10,143 nt of DNA from UBA6136 sp046305255. Lineage in GTDB: Bacteria; Pseudomonadota; Gammaproteobacteria; Methylococcales; Methylococcaceae. Positions within the stretch are counted from its first letter, which is position 1; each line of letters starts with the position of its first letter. Location of the stretch: NCBI GenBank assembly GCA_046305255.1, contig JBKCCF010000247.1, positions 1-10,143 of the forward strand. Direction: 5' to 3'. Below, one piece after another: positions 1 to 5,997 of the stretch. The translations under genes were made by a program, and so were the position numbers. The notes beneath the pieces were generated by a model. The model was not told where the DNA came from and searched no databases. It saw nothing but the letters and a program-made list of their open reading frames with translations.

Positions 1-1
1 C

Positions 2-499
2 GTTCAGGCTGGCTACACCTTCGATCTGCCATGGGATCCACGACTGTTGTTCCAATATGATTATGCCAGCGGTGGCAAAAGTGCCGACGGCAACACCAGT
101 CACTCATTTGACACGCTCTATGGTGCCCGCCGCTGGGAATATGGGCCCACTGGCATTTTTGGCGCCTTTGCCCGCAATAACATCAACTCACCAGGGACTC
201 GCCTGTTCGTCATTCCGCATCGAGACCTGTCCGCATTTTTGGGCTATCGGGCCTGGTGGATGGCCGATTCAAAAGCGCCCTGGATACCCGCCGGCCTGTC
301 CGATACTGACGGCAAATCAGGCGACTTCATGGGGCAAACCATAGAAATTTCGGCCCGCTGGGACGCCCACGATAACGTAGCATTGGAAGCGGGCTGGACC
401 GGTCTGATCAAAGGTGACTTCGCACGAAATGCGCCGGGCGCTCCCACCAACCACGACACCGTGAACTATTTTTACGTCCAGTCAGAACTCCGGATCTGA
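2..499 (+). CDS. Outer-membrane beta-barrel protein, alginate-export (AlgE-like) family, C-terminal fragment
   Basis: The reading frame is open from the left edge, so only the last 165 residues are present and the true start lies outside the window. The visible part alternates aromatic and polar residues as outer-membrane strands do. It ends in an aromatic/hydrophobic final strand (NYFYVQSELRI), typical of a barrel C-terminus recognised by the BAM complex. A segment with the pattern FMGQTIEISARWDAHDNVALEAGW, then GLIKGDF, resembles the last strands of proteins carrying the alginate-export domain (AlgE-type channels). Members of that family are passive channels for anionic polysaccharide or other anionic solutes. 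The substrate here cannot be read from the fragment, and no alginate biosynthesis gene is visible nearby. The gene is convergent with the small exported-protein gene at 538-897. I am confident of an outer-membrane barrel, less so of the family. Confidence 0.72.
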   Translation, partial: VQAGYTFDLPWDPRLLFQYDYASGGKSADGNTSHSFDTLYGARRWEYGPTGIFGAFARNNINSPGTRLFVIPHRDLSAFLGYRAWWMADSKAPWIPAGLSDTDGKSGDFMGQTIEISARWDAHDNVALEAGWTGLIKGDFARNAPGAPTNHDTVNYFYVQSELRI

Positions 500-509
500 C
501 GCGCCCGAT

Positions 510-535
510 GGATAGCGTACGAGCCGCGCCTATCC
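510..535. other. Inverted repeat between convergent genes, possible weak terminator
   Basis: GGATAG at 510-515 is complementary to CTATCC at 530-535. Two further GC pairs inside are possible with one bulged base. It lies in the 38-base gap between the converging stop codons at 499 and 538, where a bidirectional terminator would be expected. No T-tract follows on either strand, so it is not a canonical intrinsic terminator and the match may be chance. Confidence 0.22.
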
Positions 536-537
536 GA

Positions 538-897
538 TTACCTGGCTTTGTTATCCACGCAACTATAGGTCGCCGCATTGCTTTTCATCATGAGGGAAGC
601 GGGATAGTGGCCCTCAATGACGAACTCACGCACTTCCTGGCTAGTCACCCGCTTACTTTCTTCCTTGGCGATACATTCGCACACGCTGGTGACTTCATCC
701 AGCAGGACCCCCGACCCCTTGAGTTCGGATTTTTCCTTTTCGATACACATCTCGGCAAACTTTTTTTCAAAGGCGAGGTGATCTTCCTCGCTGACAGGCA
801 TCGGCGTCTTGGCCAGAAGTGGGGGCGATAGCAGCAATGAGGCGACAAAAGAGAGTCCGAGTGCACGCGTGCGGCTTGTGGTGTTCTTTAATGCCAT
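538..897 (-). CDS. Small exported four-cysteine protein of unknown function
   Basis: This gene encodes 119 residues. Residues 1-29 look like a Sec signal peptide: basic residues at K4, R9 and R11, a hydrophobic stretch at about 13-28, and a likely signal peptidase I site after LLA29. That leaves a mature periplasmic or secreted protein of about 90 residues. It is rich in Glu and Lys and has four cysteines (C51, C73, C75, C113). The even number and the CxC pair suggest two disulfides, which the sequence does not prove. I do not recognise the family. The ATG at 895-897 follows a weak purine-rich AGAGA about 8-12 bases upstream. The gene lies downstream of opgH in the same direction but is separated from it by 195 bases with its own candidate promoter, so it is probably transcribed independently. 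The signal peptide, length and intact frame support a real gene. Confidence 0.75.
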   Translation of the reverse strand: MALKNTTSRTRALGLSFVASLLLSPPLLAKTPMPVSEEDHLAFEKKFAEMCIEKEKSELKGSGVLLDEVTSVCECIAKEESKRVTSQEVREFVIEGHYPASLMMKSNAATYSCVDNKAR

Positions 898-1092
898 ATG
901 AATGTCTCTGAGTATTGTTAAATCATGGGGGGGTTATTGCGGCAACCGCGAGTGATGCACATGACGTCCAGCCGCCGAATCGGGACGGAGTGTACCAACA
1001 TTTGATCGGGGATCACCCTTTTGTGGATGATCTCCGCGCAGCGGCGACCTGATTCACACGCGCACAAGGGTTCAGCCCCTTAACCGCCAACA
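898..1092. other. Intergenic region between opgH and the small exported-protein gene
   Basis: This 195-base gap lies downstream of opgH and upstream of the small gene. Besides the candidate promoter at 917-945, it holds an imperfect inverted repeat: GGGGATCA at 1008-1015 against TGATCTCC at 1028-1035, an 8-pair stem with one G-U and a 12-base loop. A 5-pair repeat, AAGGG (1066-1070) with CCCTT (1077-1081), sits 12 bases past the opgH stop codon. Neither is followed by a T-tract on the minus strand. If opgH ends here, termination is either Rho-dependent or uses these hairpins weakly. I see no open frame with coding features in it. Confidence 0.3.
917..945 (-). promoter_or_regulatory. Candidate sigma-70 promoter for the small exported-protein gene
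   Basis: On the minus strand TTGCCG (945-940) is followed after 17 bases by TTTAAC (922-917). Each hexamer matches the consensus at 4 of 6 positions with ideal spacing. The predicted transcript would start near 910, giving a short leader of about 13 bases before the ATG at 897. The spacer contains a run of seven C on this strand (G on the plus strand, 927-933). This is a prediction from sequence only. Confidence 0.35.
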
Positions 1093-3141
1093 TCAGTCTC
1101 GCCCCCGGCTCCACGCCAGGCGGTGCAGGCGGGTCAGAGTTTCGGGATCCGAAATGAGCGTCCGCTTGTCCATCGCCGACAGTTTGTCCGGCCCCTCTTC
1201 CACCAACTGGTATAGCAATGCCTGCAACTGGTGACGCTGACGTTTTTTGACCTGACGATTGGGCAGCAATGCCAGATGCAGAGAACAGGCGGCCGGGTCA
1301 GCGACGTTGTGCGCCTCGCCCGCATCAGTCCTGCCGGTTTCCAGGGCCTCCAGTTTTAGCAGATTTTCCTTGAGCAGGCTGATAACCCTGGGTTCCTTGT
1401 ATTCCTCAGGCGTCAAAAACAAGCCCATGCGACGGGTCGCCTGGCCCACTGCAGCGCTACTGGACAGCATGGAAATGGGAATGGACAACACCAGCCCCGC
1501 GAGTACTGGCACCAACCACAGGAAGAAACTGGGAACATAGCGGTAACTGATCCAGCCCGCGGCGATGCCTATCAATGTGTGACCACTGTGAGCGAGGATG
1601 GCTTCAGAAAGGCTGAGGCGATGATCGTCACGGTTTTGCGGGGGCCAACCGACGCTGCGGCGCATGAGTATGGCCAATACGAATTTGCTCTGGTACAGCA
1701 TCAGTACCGGTGAGGTCAGCATTGAGAAGATGCTTTCGAGCATCACGCTGATCAGCGCCCGTACGACGCCACCATAGGTTTTCATTTTGCGCCAGTTGAC
1801 CAGCGCCAACACCAGACTCCAAAGCTTGGGCAGAAATAGCATGGCCAAGGTAACCAGCAGTACCGTCGTCATCTCGACGGCGTAGGACTCCGGCCACACC
1901 GGAAAGAGGTTATCGCCGAAAAAGTAGATCGGCACGGTCTGACTCTTGATATAGGCCTCAAACCCTGTGAGCACCAGAAACAGCAGCCACAGTGGCGAGG
2001 AGACGTAGGACATGATGCCCATCAGAAAATAGAGTCGGCTCAGACCGGAAAAACCCTTGGCAAAAACCATCCGTAAATGCTGGAGGTTACCCTGACACCA
2101 CCGCCGGTCGCGTTTGGCGTAGTCGATGAGGGTCGGGGGTAGTTCCTCGTAACTGCCCTTGAGTTCCGGCGCAATCCAGACTTCCCAACCGGCCTCCCGC
2201 AACAGGGCTGCTTCTACGGTATCGTGACTGAAGATTTCGCCGCCAAATGGCTCTCGCCCCGGCAATTTGGGCAACCCGCAATGCTCTACGAACGGGGCCA
2301 TGCGAATGATGGCGTTATGCCCCCAATAGCCGCTACCGGAAAGTTGCCAGTAGTTGATACCGGAGATGAAGATGTCACCGTAAAAGTTGCTGGCGAATTG
2401 CAGTATCCGGGAGAACAGCGATTTGTGATTGGCGGGGAGGGGCGGTGACTGAATCAAGGCCACCCCCGGATGGGCTTCCATCATGTCGACCATGCTGACC
2501 AGGGTTTCGCCCGCCATGATGCTGTCGGCATCAAGCACGATCATGTAGCGATAGCGTCCACCCCAGCGATGACAAAAGTCTTCGAGGTTACCGCTCTTGC
2601 GTGCAATGTTTTTCTCGCGGTTGCGGTAAAAGATCCGACCATGAGCGTTGAAATCGACGCACATCCGGTACCAGTTCACTTCTTCCTGCATCCAGCAATC
2701 GGGATCCCGGGTATCGCTCAGGATGAACAGTTCAAAGTCATCACCCCGCCCGGTCTCCTGTACGGACTGCCAGATCGCCCGCAGGCCGGCACTGACGCGG
2801 GTAGGATCTTCGTTATAGATCGGCATCACCAGCGCAGTGCGCAGGGGTGATGAATCGGTCGCAGCGGACGCTGGAGGCATACGGCCTATGGAATACCGGT
2901 CACCGCCCCTCAACAGCACCCAGAAACCCAGAGTTGCCGTCCAGAATGAAGTGCTGATCCACAAGATCAGGAGGGTGTAAAGCAACAGCAACAACACTTC
3001 AGTCGGCGTTATGCCGTTCTGAAGAAAAGCACTGGCGATCATGGCAAGCGCCAGAAAGGAGGTCAGCCCGACTAAAATCAGGAACAGCGTACGTCTCACG
3101 CTGATAATGTGCCGGGGCAGTTCGGAAACGGGTTGTGACAT
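1093..3141 (-). CDS. opgH: Glucans biosynthesis glucosyltransferase OpgH (MdoH), short form
   Basis: OpgH is the inner-membrane GT2 enzyme that polymerises the beta-1,2-linked glucose backbone of osmoregulated periplasmic glucans from UDP-glucose and is thought to extrude it to the periplasm. The 682-residue product has two N-terminal membrane segments (about 18-41 and 47-77) and a cytoplasmic GT-A domain (about 100-360). That domain carries MPIYNED at 106-112, SDT at 142-144, the DAD metal/UDP motif at 204-206, FSHDTVEA at 304-311 and RRWCQGN at 346-352, the Q-x-x-R-W-type motif of processive synthases. Further membrane segments lie at about 367-398, 421-447, 460-493 and 520-560, followed by a cytoplasmic tail. 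E. coli OpgH is 847 residues, with about 140 extra N-terminal residues that bind FtsZ. These are absent here, as in shorter homologues such as Xanthomonas HrpM. The start is ATG 3139-3141, 17 bases after the preceding gene, with only a weak upstream AAGG. Confidence 0.95.
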   Translation of the reverse strand: MSQPVSELPRHIISVRRTLFLILVGLTSFLALAMIASAFLQNGITPTEVLLLLLYTLLILWISTSFWTATLGFWVLLRGGDRYSIGRMPPASAATDSSPLRTALVMPIYNEDPTRVSAGLRAIWQSVQETGRGDDFELFILSDTRDPDCWMQEEVNWYRMCVDFNAHGRIFYRNREKNIARKSGNLEDFCHRWGGRYRYMIVLDADSIMAGETLVSMVDMMEAHPGVALIQSPPLPANHKSLFSRILQFASNFYGDIFISGINYWQLSGSGYWGHNAIIRMAPFVEHCGLPKLPGREPFGGEIFSHDTVEAALLREAGWEVWIAPELKGSYEELPPTLIDYAKRDRRWCQGNLQHLRMVFAKGFSGLSRLYFLMGIMSYVSSPLWLLFLVLTGFEAYIKSQTVPIYFFGDNLFPVWPESYAVEMTTVLLVTLAMLFLPKLWSLVLALVNWRKMKTYGGVVRALISVMLESIFSMLTSPVLMLYQSKFVLAILMRRSVGWPPQNRDDHRLSLSEAILAHSGHTLIGIAAGWISYRYVPSFFLWLVPVLAGLVLSIPISMLSSSAAVGQATRRMGLFLTPEEYKEPRVISLLKENLLKLEALETGRTDAGEAHNVADPAACSLHLALLPNRQVKKRQRHQLQALLYQLVEEGPDKLSAMDKRTLISDPETLTRLHRLAWSRGRD

Positions 3142-3159
3142 GCGTGGGCAGGCCTTGGG

Positions 3160-3642
3160 TCAGGTGTCGGTGGAGGCAAATAGCCAGAAGCGCAAGGGTT
3201 TCACGCGCATGGTGAGATGAGACTCGGGCGGCGTGGCCTGCGGCAGAACTTCTTGCAGCGCCGCGCCCAGTTCACGGGTGGACTCGTCGTGCGCGAACAG
3301 ACAATTGAGCGATGCATCTCTCGCCGCCAACAGTAAGGCCGCCCGCGCGGCGGCGATGGGGTGAGGATCATTCGAAGGAGGTAAACCCACTGCGTTGGCC
3401 AGAGCGTGGTCAAACCGCCGTTGCGCTTCTTCCAGTGATCGTCGGAGCAGCTCATCGTTGGAAACCCGCCCTACCCGCCGCCGTGCACGGGTCAGGCAAT
3501 CCTCGGCAAGACTTGAAATCAGCAACGGGTCGGTAAGACCAAGCGCCTGCCAATAGGTTGCTATCTGCCGCAGGATAACGGTGATATCAGCCTGCAGCGG
3601 TGAAGCAACGTCTACGGCGTATTGCGGGGCATCTTCGCTCAT
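3160..3642 (-). CDS. Unrecognised 160-residue protein encoded between opgG and opgH
   Basis: I do not recognise this family. I chose the ATG at 3640-3642 because it overlaps the opgG TGA as ATGA, a classic translational-coupling junction. A GTG at 3652-3654 in the same frame would add four residues. The product has no signal peptide and no membrane segment, so it is probably cytoplasmic. It looks mainly helical: helices are likely at about 15-33, 41-56, 62-84 and 95-114, with a basic patch (TRARRRVGR, 51-59), an Ala-rich stretch near 97-109, and a C-terminal hydrophobic end (RFWLF, 151-155). The gene is enclosed by opgG and opgH on the same strand. This suggests a role in periplasmic glucan synthesis, perhaps as an accessory or regulatory partner of OpgH, which here lacks the N-terminal cytoplasmic region of the E. 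coli enzyme. That role is inference from position only. The reality of the gene is well supported by its overlap and intact frame. Confidence 0.8.
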   Translation of the reverse strand: MSEDAPQYAVDVASPLQADITVILRQIATYWQALGLTDPLLISSLAEDCLTRARRRVGRVSNDELLRRSLEEAQRRFDHALANAVGLPPSNDPHPIAAARAALLLAARDASLNCLFAHDESTRELGAALQEVLPQATPPESHLTMRVKPLRFWLFASTDT

Positions 3643-5222
3643 TGGGAATTCCACTGATAAACCCAGGATTCGGTCAGGATATCCGGCCCTGATTTGAGGA
3701 TCGCGCGCAATTCAATCGGGTTTTTGCCCTTTTCTGGCTCCAGTTCAAAACTCAGTCGCCAGGTACCATTTTCTTCGTTCTTCTGAACCACAACATTTGA
3801 AACCTTACCGACGGCACTGACGTCGGCGGCGACCCTGGCCTTGGGACTCATCAGTTTGAGGGTGGGACTGGCGAAGTCGACCACGAATTTTCGCCTCCCA
3901 CTGTGAGTATCAGCGGCGCCCACCCGGGTGGCCACCACCTTGCCGCTGCTGGGCGCTGTAAATTCTTCGGCAATAAAATGCAGACGGTAGTCGAAACGCA
4001 GCTCCTTGCCCTCGCCGGTCGGCTGGTCAGGCACCCAAAAGGCAACGATGTTGTCGTACTTTTCAGCATCGCTGGGAATTTCGATCAGGTAGACTCCACC
4101 AGCGCCCCAATCGCCCACCGCTTCGACCCAGGCGCTGGGACGGCGATGGTATTCAGCCTCAAGATCCTGATAATGATCAAAATTACGATCCCGCGACATC
4201 AGACCGAAGCCTGAAGGTTTGGTGTCCTTAAACACACTGATACGCAACTGGCGTGGATTATTAAGCGGTCGCCACATCCATTCACCGGTGGATTTCCCGA
4301 TGAGCAGCCCATCGGAGTCATGCACTTCGGGCCGGAAGTCATCCATAAAGTGATCGGTGTTTTCACCCCGCAGGAACATGCTGGTCAGGGGGGCAATACC
4401 CAGCCGGTCAACCGGTTTGCGGAAATAGAGGTGGCTGAATACATCCATGCTCAAATCAAGCCCGGGGTGCATGACGAAACGATACGCACCGGTCACGCTG
4501 GGGCTGTCAAGAACGGCATAGACAGTCAGCGAGGTGGCGTCTTTCTCCGGTTTTTCTATCCAGAACTCCCGAAAGATCGGGAACTCCTCAGATTTGGCCA
4601 AGCCGGTGTCCACCGCAAGGGCACGGGCGGACAGACCGTACGCCTGCCCCAGACCAACAGCACGAAAATAACTGGCGCCGAGAAAAACGGCGATCTCGTC
4701 GTACGCCTCATCCCGTCGCAGGGGGTAATGGAAACGGACCCCGGCAAAGCCCAACTCTGGCGGTAAAAGGCTCGGAAACTGGTTTTTACCGTAATCAAAC
4801 AGTTCTGGCGCATACGCTATGCGGGTACTGGCCCCACGGTCAAGGATGTTAATAATCACCCGATCCTTGAATATGAACCCGCGATGGAAAGCCTGTACCT
4901 GAAACGGCAAGGATTCATCCCGCCAGATCGACTTTTCGGCCCGGTAGCGTATATCCCGGTATTGATCGTAGTCGAGTTTTCCTAGAAATTCAGGCAAACC
5001 GCCGTCGTCTCTTGCGTAGGATTTAGTGGCCAACTCCCTCGCCCTGAGCTCGACATCGGCGAATTCGAAAGGCTTGGGGGGTGGCAAACTAGTCTGCTCT
5101 ATCTCAACAGCGGACGGCTCGGGAGCGGGTGGCGGCGCAACCTTGCCTGGTGAAGCCATTACTACCGCTGATATCAGATAGCCGAAAACAAGACTTAAAC
5201 TTGCGCTTTTCATTATCACCAT
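3639..5222 (-). CDS. opgG: Periplasmic glucans biosynthesis protein OpgG (MdoG)
   Basis: OpgG is a periplasmic protein needed for osmoregulated periplasmic glucan production. OpgG and OpgD of E. coli were reported to be beta-1,2-glucanases (family GH186), so it probably trims or processes the chain made by OpgH. The product is 527 residues; E. coli OpgG is 511. A Sec signal peptide covers about 1-23 with a VMA/S cleavage site and no twin arginine, favouring OpgG over the Tat-exported OpgD. A Pro-rich stretch follows (about 30-51). The conserved domain runs from about 52 (FEFADVELRARELA) to about 420 and includes RPEVHDSDGLLIG (297-309), GEWMWRPL (313-320) and SRDRNFDHYQDLE (343-355). A beta-sandwich C-terminal domain ends LTESWVYQ, very close to the E. 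coli end. ATG 5220-5222 is given as start. A second ATG at 5211-5213 (M4), also giving a good signal peptide, is equally possible, and neither has a strong ribosome binding site. Confidence 0.95.
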   Translation of the reverse strand: MVIMKSASLSLVFGYLISAVVMASPGKVAPPPAPEPSAVEIEQTSLPPPKPFEFADVELRARELATKSYARDDGGLPEFLGKLDYDQYRDIRYRAEKSIWRDESLPFQVQAFHRGFIFKDRVIINILDRGASTRIAYAPELFDYGKNQFPSLLPPELGFAGVRFHYPLRRDEAYDEIAVFLGASYFRAVGLGQAYGLSARALAVDTGLAKSEEFPIFREFWIEKPEKDATSLTVYAVLDSPSVTGAYRFVMHPGLDLSMDVFSHLYFRKPVDRLGIAPLTSMFLRGENTDHFMDDFRPEVHDSDGLLIGKSTGEWMWRPLNNPRQLRISVFKDTKPSGFGLMSRDRNFDHYQDLEAEYHRRPSAWVEAVGDWGAGGVYLIEIPSDAEKYDNIVAFWVPDQPTGEGKELRFDYRLHFIAEEFTAPSSGKVVATRVGAADTHSGRRKFVVDFASPTLKLMSPKARVAADVSAVGKVSNVVVQKNEENGTWRLSFELEPEKGKNPIELRAILKSGPDILTESWVYQWNSQ

Positions 5223-5465
5223 ACGTCTTTACTATCGGGAATCTGTATGAGGTGGAGTCCGGAAGATACGTCAATTACATCAATTCGGTTTCTGGGCCTG
5301 GGATTGGCGCGGTCTGCCAAACGAATCACCGCACCGAAACGGAGCATACCGGCGTATTCCGGAATAGTATAACGCGACACACGCCACCGCAGAATGATTC
5401 CTCGCCCCACGCGACCCCAACCCGATACAGCCAGGAATAAACGACGACAAAGGAGGACCTGCGCC
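5223..5465. promoter_or_regulatory. Divergent intergenic region opgG / sixA-like gene
   Basis: This 243-base region must hold the promoters for the leftward opg cluster and the rightward phosphatase gene. On the plus strand TATAAC at 5368-5373 is a 5-of-6 match to a -10 box, about 90 bases before the phosphatase start, but no good -35 lies at the right distance. On the minus strand TTGACG (5274-5269) is a good -35 match, but the sequences 16-19 bases downstream match -10 poorly. Both promoter calls are therefore weak. Many minor open frames cross the region; none shows coding features. Confidence 0.3.
5449..5457 (+). promoter_or_regulatory. Strong Shine-Dalgarno sequence deciding an ATT start
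   Basis: AAAGGAGGA at 5449-5457 is the best ribosome binding site in the window. Nine bases separate the last G of AGGAGG (5456) from the ATT at 5466-5468. No ATG, GTG, TTG or CTG occurs in the phosphatase frame within normal range of it. It fixes the probable start of the downstream gene on a non-canonical codon. Confidence 0.8.
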
Positions 5466-5960
5466 ATTAAAACCCTGCTTGCCATACGACATGCGAAATC
5501 AAGTTGGGACGCGCCCGAACTCGGTGATCGGCAACGCCCCCTCAACAAGCGTGGTCTGCGTGATGCCCCGTTCATGGGCCAGCAGCTAGCACTGAGGAAG
5601 CTGCCTCCGGACAGGATTCTATGCAGCCCTGCGCTACGCGCCATGCAAACGGCGCAACTGATCTCCGCCGCTGTCGGTTACGATACGGCAGGCATTGAAA
5701 TCAGGGAGGCCATCTATATGCAGGGACCTGAAGCCATGCTGGAGATACTGCGGGCCCTCGATAACGATTGGCAACGCGTCTATCTGATCGGACACAATCC
5801 GGACATGACAGCGTTGGTGAGCGCACTGGCCGACCCAACCGTGAGCCATCTGCCCACCACAGGGGTCGCTGCGATTGAGTTCAATGTCGATGACTGGGCC
5901 CACATCATGGCTGGCTCGGGCCGACTGATTTTCCTCGATTATCCCAAGCGTTACGCCTAA
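5466..5960 (+). CDS. sixA: SixA-type histidine phosphatase, probable ATT start
   Basis: This is a member of the histidine phosphatase (phosphoglycerate mutase-like) superfamily, SixA type. In E. coli SixA removes phosphate from phosphohistidine, with NPr of the nitrogen PTS as a reported target; substrates vary among homologues. From the ATT at 5466 the product is 164 residues (E. coli SixA is 161) and begins with the pattern x-K-T-L-L-A-I-R-H-A-K-S-S-W usual for these proteins. The RH motif is R8-H9, the second arginine R58 lies in CSPALRAMQTA, and the second catalytic histidine H110 lies in IGHNPDM. The only upstream ATG in frame (5394) would add 24 residues rich in Arg and Pro before the conserved start and has no ribosome binding site, whereas AGGAGG sits nine bases before the ATT. 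The gene is convergent with mltB, 37 bases apart. The family is certain; the exact symbol and target are inferred. Confidence 0.88.
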   Translation: MKTLLAIRHAKSSWDAPELGDRQRPLNKRGLRDAPFMGQQLALRKLPPDRILCSPALRAMQTAQLISAAVGYDTAGIEIREAIYMQGPEAMLEILRALDNDWQRVYLIGHNPDMTALVSALADPTVSHLPTTGVAAIEFNVDDWAHIMAGSGRLIFLDYPKRYA

Positions 5961-5997
5961 TACCCGGGCCACACGCCATACCGCGGCATGGGTCACA

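Noticed and set aside
4320..4766. Long open frames on the plus strand inside opgG and similar antisense frames inside opgH, rluD and the kinase gene.
   Set aside because: They are shadows of clearly conserved genes on the opposite strand, with no ribosome binding sites and no recognisable domains.
5394..5465. N-terminal extension of the phosphatase from the ATG at 5394.
   Set aside because: It has no ribosome binding site, and its Arg/Pro-rich composition is unlike the family. A strong Shine-Dalgarno sequence lies inside it, next to the conserved start.
5961..5997. GC-rich inverted repeat around CCGCGG between sixA-like and mltB stops as a terminator.
   Set aside because: The outer CCAT/ATGG arms are only 4 pairs, the inner palindrome leaves no room for a loop, and no T-tract follows on either strand.
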